From Campylobacterales bacterium (lineage in GTDB: Bacteria > Campylobacterota > Campylobacteria > Campylobacterales > Hydrogenimonadaceae): a stretch of 6,902 bases of DNA. Shown here one piece after another: positions 1 to 5,858 of this stretch. Both the position numbers and the translations under genes were made by a program. The DNA is taken from positions 1 to 6,902 of the forward strand of contig JAMONQ010000163.1 of the NCBI GenBank assembly GCA_027065635.1. Reading direction: 5' to 3'. Under the pieces are notes generated by a model. The model saw only the letters and a list, made by a program, of their open reading frames with translations. It was not told the DNA's origin and ran no database searches. Position 1 is the first letter of the stretch. Each line of letters opens with the position of its first letter.

Positions 1-89
1 CCTCCGGTTTCGAACGACCAAAACAAACATCGCTATGGTTTATTCTATCCGATTCTACAAAAGTGATGCCAAAAGTCGGCTGTATAACA
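1..89. other. Downstream flank without a supported gene
   Basis: These 89 bases follow the stop of the last NosL-like gene. I see no stem followed by a T-run on the minus strand, so no intrinsic terminator is visible. A minus-strand ATG at 28-30 opens ten codons to the window edge, but it lacks a convincing ribosome site (GGATAG is about 17 bases away). It could be the start of another gene or chance. Confidence 0.5.
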
Positions 90-626
90 TCAATCTTTGA
101 CGATTCTGCCGGCAACCGCTCTCTCTACTTCAGAAAAACGGAGCACTCTCTTGCCGTGATGCCTCTTCATAAAGTCGTATGCACTCTTTTCGTCTGCGAA
201 AGGTATGAACTCTCCGCCTTTCGGGCCCTCCACGTCGCTTCCGACAACATACCAGGCTTTCTGTGCTATCAACGGCTTTTTAGTAGCGTAGTCGCGTACC
301 ACGATCTTTTTGACATGCATTCTTATATTTGCATAGTCGCCATATTTTTCTGGCTCCAGATAGAATCTCATGAACTCTTTGACACCGTCGAAAGCGAGAT
401 GCCTGAAACGCCCCTTCTTTTCATAGTAGAGTATCACCACCCAGTCATGGTGCCTGAAGATATAATCCTTGCATACCGGACATCTGTCCAAAGAGGAGGT
501 ATCGATACCGGACAAAGCCTCGTTCGGCCCGGATCCATGCAATGAAAGAGCCTCGTTCCAGCCGCCCGGAAAAAGCAAAATAGCCAATATCGCGATCTTC
601 GATGCTCTTTTTACAAAAAGATGCAA
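90..626 (-). CDS. NosL-family secreted protein with CxxC but no Met ligand, TTG start
   Basis: This is the last gene of the set, encoding a 178-residue secreted NosL-like protein. A Sec-type signal (KRASKIAILAILLFPGG, about 6-22) has no lipobox. CPVC at 49-52 corresponds to the NosL CxxCxM, but the Met position is Asp54. The rest follows the paralogue upstream: FDGVKEFMRFYL (79-90), KIVVRDY (107-113), QKAWYVVGSDVEGPKGGEFIP (122-142) and a C-terminal DEKSAYDFMKRHHG segment. No ATG or GTG begins the frame sensibly. TTG at 624-626 is chosen because GGAAGG lies six bases upstream, directly after the previous stop, and because it starts the protein at the signal peptide. Alternatives are TTG at 660-662 and 681-683, which overlap the previous gene and have no good ribosome site. 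It is probably periplasmic and copper-related, but the missing Met makes the metal role uncertain. Confidence 0.78.
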   Translation of the reverse strand: MHLFVKRASKIAILAILLFPGGWNEALSLHGSGPNEALSGIDTSSLDRCPVCKDYIFRHHDWVVILYYEKKGRFRHLAFDGVKEFMRFYLEPEKYGDYANIRMHVKKIVVRDYATKKPLIAQKAWYVVGSDVEGPKGGEFIPFADEKSAYDFMKRHHGKRVLRFSEVERAVAGRIVKD

Positions 627-632
627 GAAAAA

Positions 633-638
633 CCTTCC
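633..638 (-). promoter_or_regulatory. Shine-Dalgarno site deciding a TTG start
   Basis: On the minus strand GGAAGG is followed by six bases (TTTTTC) and then TTG at 624-626. It lies within the 13-base gap after the stop of the preceding gene. It is the main reason for placing the start of the second NosL-like gene at 626 rather than at upstream TTG codons. Confidence 0.65.
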
Positions 639-639
639 A

Positions 640-1110
640 CTACATATCGAGGTAGCGCACAAGACTCGCCGAAAGTTTTTCAAACGGCATTATACGGGTA
701 CCGCCGTAACGTTTAACGAAAAGCTCGGCCCTGCTTTTTGACGAAAGGGGTATCAAGTCGTCGCCGTGAGGCCCGACAAGCCGACTTCCAAATACATACC
801 ATGCCTTTTTCGCATCTATCTTCGATCCGTCAAGATAATCTTTTACGAGCATCTTTTTTACTGCGTCGCTACTGTCCGTTCCATACTCCGGGTATCTATA
901 GGGTGAAAAGTAGAAGTGCATCATAGACTTGACGCAGCAAAACCGTATCTCTCGTCCGTTTTCAAGAGTTATATCGGCTTCGAACTTCGGATAGTCGTCA
1001 ACCTTGAGCTGATAGACGGGATCGAGTCTGTTGGGCCTGTCTCCCCAGGCGCTTTCGGAAGAAAAAGCGAAAGAGAATATCAAAAAGGTCGCCAGTAGAA
1101 CTTTGCCCAT
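640..1110 (-). CDS. NosL-family secreted protein lacking the CxxCxM motif
   Basis: This is a 156-residue secreted protein that I place in the NosL (COG4314) family on the IDAKKAWYVFGSRLVGP block (98-114), which matches true NosL at IDAKKAWY, and on extended similarity to the next gene downstream. The N-terminus is a Sec-type signal (hydrophobic 4-16, cleavage probably near A21/G23) with no lipobox, so the mature protein should be soluble in the periplasm. It has no CxxCxM copper motif: the expected region (about 29-57) has no Cys or Met. Instead C58 and C59 are adjacent and M63/M64 follow (FCCVKSMMHFYF); these might bind metal, but this is inference. The ATG at 1108-1110 has AAGGAG seven bases upstream, 12 bases after nosY. 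It may be an accessory factor for copper delivery or a partner of the neighbouring paralogue. The family assignment is sound; the function is unproven. Confidence 0.8.
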   Translation of the reverse strand: MGKVLLATFLIFSFAFSSESAWGDRPNRLDPVYQLKVDDYPKFEADITLENGREIRFCCVKSMMHFYFSPYRYPEYGTDSSDAVKKMLVKDYLDGSKIDAKKAWYVFGSRLVGPHGDDLIPLSSKSRAELFVKRYGGTRIMPFEKLSASLVRYLDM

Positions 1111-1122
1111 AGATACTTCTCC

Positions 1123-1950
1123 TTATAAAAGATCTCTTTTTTTGAATGCGCGATACCCGAAAACCGCAAAAAAGGCCCCCAGAACTACTGGATAGAAGAT
1201 CGCGTAGAGCATCAAGAAGGTGTGGCCGAGAGAGTCGAGAAGATAGTAGGCGACAGGTCCTATTACGGTAAGCTCCGGATCGAAAAGAGCTATCGCACCT
1301 ATACGGAAAGCCTCCAGCGGATTGAGCATCGCTATAGTCAGAATCACATCGTCGGATATGCGGTTTTGCATCATCAGCCCGATAAGCGCGACATCTATGA
1401 ATGCAAGAAGAATTATCCAGACGGTAAAAGAGAGCCCCAGCGCAATATCGTGAGACTTCACGATAGTGGAGATGAAAAAAGCTATACCGAGAAACACAGT
1501 ACATATCGAAAATATAAGCGCCGAGTAGAGAAAAATCATCGCCCATGGCATCTCTCCACCCTTGAAAAGTCCCCAGGCCACTCCGACAAAAAGCGCCACT
1601 ATCACAGGAAAGAAAACAGTTGCGAATCTACCGATCAGCTTTCCCCAGTAGTACTCTTTCAAAGAGACAGGAAAAGAGAGCATATACTCCAGGACGTTGC
1701 TCTCGCGGTCACTCGAGATCGACTTGACTGTCGTTATCAGGATAAATATGGGCAGGATGATGATGGTGACCTGAATAAATACGAGCAACAGGCGGCTAAG
1801 GCCGGTAAAGCCCATCACTACCGAATCGGTTATGCCGCTTATGAAAAAGAGTCCCATAAGCCCGCCGAAAACGAAGGCGTAAACATAAAACCACTTCGCC
1901 CGCAGGCTCTCTTTGATATCCAGGTACGCGACCAGCCCGATATTCTTCAT
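1123..1950 (-). CDS. nosY: NosY, ABC transporter membrane subunit
   Basis: This is the permease partner of NosF, forming the NosFYD maturation complex in the inner membrane. The 275 residues contain about six hydrophobic segments (near 20-38, 52-75, 110-128, 137-163, 170-193 and 245-267), the usual ABC-2 permease topology. A cytoplasmic loop, DRESNVLEYMLSFPVSLKEYY (about 81-101), is typical of NosY, matching the EYLLSFPV-type element that contacts the ATPase. Length agrees with the family. The ATG overlaps the nosL TGA by one base, with GGGGA a few bases upstream inside nosL, so the two are probably translationally coupled. The TAA stop at 1123-1125 runs into the Shine-Dalgarno AAGGAG of the next gene. 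No mutation or truncation seen. Confidence 0.93.
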   Translation of the reverse strand: MKNIGLVAYLDIKESLRAKWFYVYAFVFGGLMGLFFISGITDSVVMGFTGLSRLLLVFIQVTIIILPIFILITTVKSISSDRESNVLEYMLSFPVSLKEYYWGKLIGRFATVFFPVIVALFVGVAWGLFKGGEMPWAMIFLYSALIFSICTVFLGIAFFISTIVKSHDIALGLSFTVWIILLAFIDVALIGLMMQNRISDDVILTIAMLNPLEAFRIGAIALFDPELTVIGPVAYYLLDSLGHTFLMLYAIFYPVVLGAFFAVFGYRAFKKRDLL

Positions 1951-2402
1951 CAGCGTCCCCGACCGAGCACTCGTCTCTCAACCTCGTCGTAACCGATAAC
2001 CTCGCCGCCGCCTGCATCCTCTTTTTTGCTATAGGCAGTAAAGCCGAATCCCATTGGTGTAACCTTGTCGGTGGAGTACCACGCTTTTTTCGCATCTATC
2101 CACTTTCCGCTCTTTGCATCTTTTACCCATATGACGGCTTCGGGCTTCCAGGCGATTCCCTCCTCCTTGAACCAGAGTATCGCACATCCGATATCGTCGA
2201 ATTTGTAGTGTTTGTGGCTTTTGGGGTTCACTACCTGCACCGCATAATCCCTGTCACTGATCGCCATCTTGCAACGCTCGCACATATCGCGATCCCAGTG
2301 CATCTTCTCAGGAGCAGTCATATCCTTCTTTTCACAACCTCCAAAACCGGCAATGAACATTACGGAGATCAAACCCAACAGAAAAGTCCTAAATCCTCTC
2401 AT
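1950..2402 (-). CDS. nosL: NosL, copper chaperone lipoprotein
   Basis: NosL is an outer-leaflet or periplasmic lipoprotein that binds Cu(I) and delivers it for nitrous oxide reductase assembly. The 150-residue protein starts MRGFRTFLLGLISVMFIAG and has a lipobox ending at C23 (FGGC). The canonical copper motif CERCKM is at 41-46 (C41, C44, M46), followed by FDDIGC (69-73 region) and the IDAKKAWY block at 102-109. TPMGFG at 115-120 supplies M117. All family landmarks are present. The frame is open upstream to a TTG at 2418-2420, but the ATG at 2400-2402 is preferred: AAAGGTGG lies six bases before it and the signal peptide is better formed. It overlaps the 3' end of nosF by 14 bases and the nosY start by one base (TGATG). 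In Wolinella, as I recall, nosL follows nosY, so the F-L-Y order here is different. Confidence 0.93.
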   Translation of the reverse strand: MRGFRTFLLGLISVMFIAGFGGCEKKDMTAPEKMHWDRDMCERCKMAISDRDYAVQVVNPKSHKHYKFDDIGCAILWFKEEGIAWKPEAVIWVKDAKSGKWIDAKKAWYSTDKVTPMGFGFTAYSKKEDAGGGEVIGYDEVERRVLGRGR

Positions 2403-3039
2403 CTTCAACCACCTTTCCAAGATCCATATAGATTTTTCTATTCACCAGCCCTTCGACCTCTTCGAGACGATGGGTGATGAATATCGAAGCGTGCTCGTAG
2501 TCGAGCGACTCCAGCAGCCCGTAAAACTGCTCTCTCGCCTTCGGGTCGAGATTTGCCGTAGGCTCGTCGAAAACCAGCAGCCTGCTTCTTCTCGCAAGAG
2601 CTATGGCTATAAGAAGCTTCTGCTTCATCCCGCCGGAGAGTTTGAAAAAAGGCTTCTCGACATGTTTTTCTATGTCAAGCTCCATAGCTTCGGCCTGTGA
2701 TATGATTCGCTCCTTTCGCGCTCCCGTACTTCTTTGAACGAAGGTAAGAAGTTCGGAAACACTGAGCTTCACCGGAGGCGGAAGCTGCGGGATGAAGCTG
2801 ATCTTCTCGAGGACCTTCACTCTCTCCTTGACAGGATTGTATCCATCGACTCTGATCCGGCCGCCGTCAAGATGGTAAAAGCCCAAAATGGCACGGACCA
2901 GAGTCGTTTTCCCCGCACCGTTGGGCCCCATCATGGCTATCTGCTCTCCGATCTTGATATCGAGTGTGACATCATCGAGCACCTTCGCCCCCATAAAACG
3001 CTTCGTCACACCCTTCGCCTCGACAATCTTCACATCCAT
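2389..3039 (-). CDS. nosF: NosF, ABC transporter ATP-binding protein
   Basis: This is the ATPase subunit of the NosFY transporter, which with NosD is needed for CuZ maturation; the cargo is thought to be a sulphur species or to involve copper-site assembly. The 216 residues are short but normal for NosF. Motifs in order are Walker A GPNGAGKT (38-45), Q-loop Q85, signature LSGGMKQ (134-140), Walker B RLLVFDEP (153-160), D-loop ANLD (162-165) and switch H190. All catalytic residues are intact. The ribosome site is odd: AAGGA directly abuts the ATG at 3037-3039. The GTG two codons later, at 3031-3033, has a six-base spacing and could be the real start, which would shorten the protein by two residues. 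The TAG stop lies 14 bases inside nosL. Cytoplasmic, paired with NosY. Confidence 0.93.
   Translation of the reverse strand: MDVKIVEAKGVTKRFMGAKVLDDVTLDIKIGEQIAMMGPNGAGKTTLVRAILGFYHLDGGRIRVDGYNPVKERVKVLEKISFIPQLPPPVKLSVSELLTFVQRSTGARKERIISQAEAMELDIEKHVEKPFFKLSGGMKQKLLIAIALARRSRLLVFDEPTANLDPKAREQFYGLLESLDYEHASIFITHRLEEVEGLVNRKIYMDLGKVVEDERI
2409..2416 (-). promoter_or_regulatory. Shine-Dalgarno site of nosL
   Basis: AAAGGTGG on the minus strand, six bases before the ATG at 2400-2402 and inside the end of nosF. It decides in favour of this ATG over the in-frame TTG at 2418-2420. Confidence 0.7.
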
Positions 3040-3044
3040 TCCTT
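3040..3044 (-). promoter_or_regulatory. Shine-Dalgarno site abutting the nosF ATG
   Basis: AAGGA directly precedes the nosF ATG with no spacer and overlaps the nosH stop codon (TAAGGA). A GTG two codons into nosF is spaced six bases from it, so the site may actually serve that GTG. Confidence 0.5.
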
Positions 3045-3954
3045 ATACCAGATCTTTCAGTCTGAAGGTATAATTATACGCATCTGTGTGACAAACGTCA
3101 AAGCAGCGCGCACAAAGAGTGCAGTCTCCATTGATGACGATCTCTTTGTCTATACCTTTCTCCTTTCGCTCCTTGTCATATTTCGGCTTGGTAAACTCTA
3201 TGACATGGTTTTCGAAACAGGCATCGAGACAGGCTCCGCAGTGGTCGCACTTTTGCATATCCCACTCCACTTTCGTAGCGCTCACCCATCCCAGAAAATT
3301 GTATGTGGTTCCGACAGGACATATATATCTGCACCACATACGCCTCGAGTAGAAGATCTCGAAAAGCAAAATCACTATGACCCACACGATCGCGAGACTC
3401 CAGCCGTATACGATAAAGCGGCTCAGGATTCCGATCGGATTTATTACTTCAAAAACCAGATAGCCGTTTACGAATGTAACGACAAGAATCACTCCCCAGA
3501 ATGCGAACCGTATGCGAGGATCCCAGTGGCGCTCTTTTATCCACTTTCTTGAAACCAGTTTCTGGTGAATATGCTCTCCTATTTCACTGATTATCCCGTA
3601 AGGGCAGGCCCATGCGCAAAAGCTCTTGCCCCCCACAAGCAGGTAGAATACAGCGATCGTAACGGAGCCTATGATCATATTGGTATGCAGCTTGTGCGTC
3701 GCAACGAAAGTCTCTATGAACGTAAAGAGGTCTATGAGGTGGAAACCGAGCAGGCGCGACCCGTTCATAGTCCCTTCCAAAAGCTGCACATCCACATGGT
3801 AGGAGATGAAAAAGGCTATATTTATGACAATGACACTTATCCATCTCCAGAAACGCCATGTAGGCCGCACCCCTCCGCTTTTTGTCCTGTAATAGAACGT
3901 CGAAAGAAAAGGTGCGCGGATTATTTCGCGTATACTACTGTTGTACCTGTCCAT
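3043..3954 (-). CDS. nosH: NosH, NapH-type membrane quinol dehydrogenase subunit
   Basis: NosH is the membrane partner of NosG, thought to oxidise menaquinol in the way proposed for NapH. The protein has 303 residues. Predicted membrane segments lie near 38-55, 93-107, 149-168 and 184-202. Two CxxxCP motifs (C113/C117 and C208/C212), characteristic of NapH-type proteins, flank the last two segments. The C-terminal domain carries two [4Fe-4S] motifs: C236/C239/C242/C246 and C278/C281/C284/C288 (neither with the trailing Pro). Four helices plus two CxxxCP plus two clusters is the NapH layout, distinct from the longer NosR family, which is absent from this window. An AAAGGA sits about eight bases before the ATG, in the short gap after nosC2. 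Stop TAA at 3043-3045, three bases before nosF. Confidence 0.92.
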   Translation of the reverse strand: MDRYNSSIREIIRAPFLSTFYYRTKSGGVRPTWRFWRWISVIVINIAFFISYHVDVQLLEGTMNGSRLLGFHLIDLFTFIETFVATHKLHTNMIIGSVTIAVFYLLVGGKSFCAWACPYGIISEIGEHIHQKLVSRKWIKERHWDPRIRFAFWGVILVVTFVNGYLVFEVINPIGILSRFIVYGWSLAIVWVIVILLFEIFYSRRMWCRYICPVGTTYNFLGWVSATKVEWDMQKCDHCGACLDACFENHVIEFTKPKYDKERKEKGIDKEIVINGDCTLCARCFDVCHTDAYNYTFRLKDLV

Positions 3955-3980
3955 AACTTTATCCTTTTGAATAGAACCCT

Positions 3981-4499
3981 TTACCTGTTGGCCGCATCCA
4001 GTTTCTCTTTGAAGGTGCCAATCTCTTCGCTCAGCGCCTCTATATCCTCATCGGACATCTTCGAAAGCAATCCGTACATGACATAGTTTTTACGCTCTCC
4101 GGACTTGAAGCTTTTAAGAGCGTCGTAGACTTCGGTTTCACTCTTTCCTATGAGCCTCGGACCCACGGCTCCCTCACCGTTTACGCCGTGGCATGAAGAG
4201 CACTTCTGCTTGTAAAGAGGGCTCACCTTGAACGCCATGGCGCTTCCGGCACGATCTTTGAGAGCCTTGAGCTTTCTGGCCACCTCGTCTTCAGCCTCTT
4301 TCGCCTCCTGCGCGGCCGACTTCTGCTCCACCTGGATCGGCTCTATCGTCTGCTGCACCTGGAGGGGAACCTCTTTGGACTTCTCTATGATCTGCTCTAT
4401 CTGTTTGAAGCGCTCCGCCTTTTTGTCGAGCTCCATCATGAAAACGATCGCCCAAAGTGCAAGCAGCGTGGCGACCGCGGCAATAATATGTCTTATCAT
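3981..4499 (-). CDS. nosC2: NosC2, membrane-anchored monohaem cytochrome c
   Basis: This is a second monohaem cytochrome c, 172 residues, presumed to work in the same menaquinol-to-NosZ electron chain as NosC1. Residues 4-22 are a single hydrophobic helix with no lipobox, so the protein is held by an uncleaved transmembrane anchor, unlike NosC1. Residues about 24-88 are rich in Glu, Lys and Ala and look helical, possibly coiled coil, with a VPLQVQQTIEPIQVEQ insert. They would serve as a stalk holding the haem domain off the membrane. The haem motif CSSCH is at 100-104. M141 aligns with M154 of NosC1; M148 is a second distal-ligand candidate. The ATG overlaps the nosC1 stop as ATGA (4496-4499), with AAAGGA upstream, suggesting coupled translation. 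The TAA is followed by a 26-base gap to nosH, the largest gap in the cluster. Confidence 0.88.
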   Translation of the reverse strand: MIRHIIAAVATLLALWAIVFMMELDKKAERFKQIEQIIEKSKEVPLQVQQTIEPIQVEQKSAAQEAKEAEDEVARKLKALKDRAGSAMAFKVSPLYKQKCSSCHGVNGEGAVGPRLIGKSETEVYDALKSFKSGERKNYVMYGLLSKMSDEDIEALSEEIGTFKEKLDAANR

Positions 4500-5062
4500 T
4501 GTTGTCCTTTTCTAAGTTCTTGTATCTGTCGGTTGAATTCCGCTATTTCAGAAGCTATACTTCTTAGCTTCTTGTCGTCGATTCTCTCTACCAGCTCTTT
4601 CATCAGAACATTCTTCCTCTCTCCGGTCTTGAACTGAGTAAGACGCTCGTATATAAAGTCTCCGTCTTTCCCAAGAAGAGACGGCCCTATGACTCCGTTC
4701 GCATAATCGTCATGGCATGGTGAACACCTGATAATGAAGTCGCGGCTAAGCTTGTTGATCATCATCGTCACCATCACCCGCTCATATGGAGATCGAATAT
4801 TCAAATAGGCGTCAATGGTCGTTCGCCTCTTCTGCTCTGCAGACTCTCCCTCTTTCTCTTCATTGTAGGAGTAGTAAAACTCCCCGCTGTTTTGCTTCGA
4901 CTCCCTCTCCTCGCTCTCCACCTTTACAGCGCCGGGCGTGACCTTTATCTGTTGAGTCGGCGATGTGTTTTGAACACTTTTTTCCTCTTTTTTATCTTCA
5001 CACCCGCTCAAACCGAAAACGATCGCCCCGGCAAACAGTAGCGAAACGGCTCTTTTATGCAT
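4496..5062 (-). CDS. nosC1: NosC1, lipoprotein monohaem cytochrome c
   Basis: This is a monohaem c-type cytochrome of 188 residues, proposed to shuttle electrons between NosGH and the nitrous oxide reductase in the periplasm. The N-terminus MHKRAVSLLFAGAIVFGLSG-Cys is a lipoprotein signal with lipobox LSGC at residue 21, so the protein is probably lipid-anchored on the periplasmic side. A charged, low-complexity linker follows (about 22-80, with EEKEGE-like runs). The haem site CSPCH is at 113-117, with M154 as the likely distal ligand. The C-terminal half is clearly homologous to NosC2, sharing a GERKN segment just before the Met. The frame is open further upstream to about 5152, but the ATG at 5060-5062 is chosen because it gives the signal peptide, has a GGGGGAG ribosome site and overlaps nosG by only eight bases. 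Confidence 0.88.
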   Translation of the reverse strand: MHKRAVSLLFAGAIVFGLSGCEDKKEEKSVQNTSPTQQIKVTPGAVKVESEERESKQNSGEFYYSYNEEKEGESAEQKRRTTIDAYLNIRSPYERVMVTMMINKLSRDFIIRCSPCHDDYANGVIGPSLLGKDGDFIYERLTQFKTGERKNVLMKELVERIDDKKLRSIASEIAEFNRQIQELRKGQQ

Positions 5063-5858
5063 CGGCTCCCCCTTTTTTATTGTATATCTCCGCATAACTT
5101 TTACGCGGAACGATCTTGATGACATCGACAGGACAAAGCTCCACACAGGCACCGCATCCGTTGCAAGCCTCCCTTATTTCCGGCAGCATTCCGCCGCCTT
5201 TGGCCGAAACCATCCCTATGGCCAAAGAGGGATCCGGATGAAACGGACACATATCGGCGCAGATGGTACACAGCTTGCGACCGCGATGCTTTTCGAGCTC
5301 GATAAGCAGCTCCTTTTGCAGCTGCACTTTTTCAGGATCGTCCGGTTTCACTTCGACCTTTTTGCTCCTGCGCTCCTCTTCGCTCAAAACTTTCGTATGC
5401 TCGTATATCCTGTCGATCCCGGCATCGGGAACCGGCTTGCCGATCTTGGCCAGGCAGCCGTCCGGATCGTGGACAACGGCGACACCCATATGCACATACT
5501 CAATACTGTCATGTTCATGATCGAGCGCACCGCTCGGGCAGGCGAGTATACAGGGAAAGGCTTCGCACAGATAGCAGCCTCTCTCCCTCGGCTCGATATA
5601 GGCCATACCCACTCCCGCCTTTCCATCGATATCTTCGAGCAAAATAGAGTCGTAAGGGCAGACTTGCAGACACTGTCCGCACTTGATACACAGCCCCAGA
5701 AACTCCTCTTCAGGTACCGCCCCCGGAGGCCTCAGCCGCAACTGTGAAGCTTTGAGATAAGGTCCCCCCACGATTCCGGCGGCCGCTACGAGCCCCAAAA
5801 CTCCGAAACCGGAGATCTGCTGCATAAACTTTCGTCTTTTGTTCTCTTCAGGTTTCAT
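5055..5858 (-). CDS. nosG: NosG, NapG-type ferredoxin with four Fe-S motifs
   Basis: NosG is a NapG-like ferredoxin subunit thought to take electrons from the membrane quinol dehydrogenase NosH and pass them towards periplasmic cytochromes c for N2O reduction. The protein has 267 residues. The N-terminus has a Tat-like signal, with Arg-Arg at residues 8-9 in KRRKFMQQ followed by a hydrophobic stretch at about 17-31, implying export of a folded cofactor-loaded protein. Cysteine motifs are C57/C60/C63/C67-Pro, C95/C98/C103/C107-Pro, C197/C200/C204-Pro (the fourth ligand of this group is not obvious; C135 is a candidate) and C232/C235/C238/C242-Pro. This is the four [4Fe-4S] pattern of NapG. Its ATG overlaps the nosD stop by four bases (5855-5858), and a purine-rich AGAGGGG lies seven bases upstream. 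Its TAA lies inside the nosC1 start region. The alternative name napG is disfavoured because all neighbours are nos genes. Confidence 0.92.
   Translation of the reverse strand: MKPEENKRRKFMQQISGFGVLGLVAAAGIVGGPYLKASQLRLRPPGAVPEEEFLGLCIKCGQCLQVCPYDSILLEDIDGKAGVGMAYIEPRERGCYLCEAFPCILACPSGALDHEHDSIEYVHMGVAVVHDPDGCLAKIGKPVPDAGIDRIYEHTKVLSEEERRSKKVEVKPDDPEKVQLQKELLIELEKHRGRKLCTICADMCPFHPDPSLAIGMVSAKGGGMLPEIREACNGCGACVELCPVDVIKIVPRKSYAEIYNKKGGADA
5066..5072 (-). promoter_or_regulatory. Shine-Dalgarno site of nosC1
   Basis: GGGGGAG on the minus strand, three bases before the ATG at 5060-5062 and inside the 3' end of nosG. It supports the signal-peptide start of nosC1 over longer upstream frames. 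Confidence 0.65.

Noticed and set aside
1..30. Start of a further minus-strand gene (ATG at 28-30, ten codons to the edge)
   Set aside because: Too short to judge, and no ribosome site at proper spacing.
40..82. Possible hairpin after the last gene
   Set aside because: Only four or so paired bases (CCGA with TCGG) around a long loop, without a T-run; not a credible terminator.
627..683. Longer N-terminus for the last NosL-like protein, from TTG at 681-683 or 660-662
   Set aside because: Both overlap the preceding gene, lack a suitable ribosome site and push the signal peptide inward.
998..1546. Minus-strand frame of 182 codons inside nosY
   Set aside because: It overlaps nosY and the next gene in another frame, and its composition is that of a shadow (many Arg, Ser and Cys).
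1222..1992. Plus-strand open frame of 256 codons opposite nosY
   Set aside because: Its translation is rich in charged residues with no recognisable domain, and it lies opposite a clear six-helix NosY.
2734..3552. Plus-strand open frame of 272 codons opposite nosF and nosH
   Set aside because: It crosses two well-identified genes on the other strand and shows no coherent protein family or signal.
5063..5152. Longer N-terminus for NosC1
   Set aside because: It would overlap nosG by nearly 100 bases and bury the lipoprotein signal in the middle of the protein.
3043..5858. A napGH nitrate reductase origin for the ferredoxin and membrane subunits
   Set aside because: They are embedded between nosD and nosF with two cytochromes, the known NosGH arrangement; no nap-specific gene is present.
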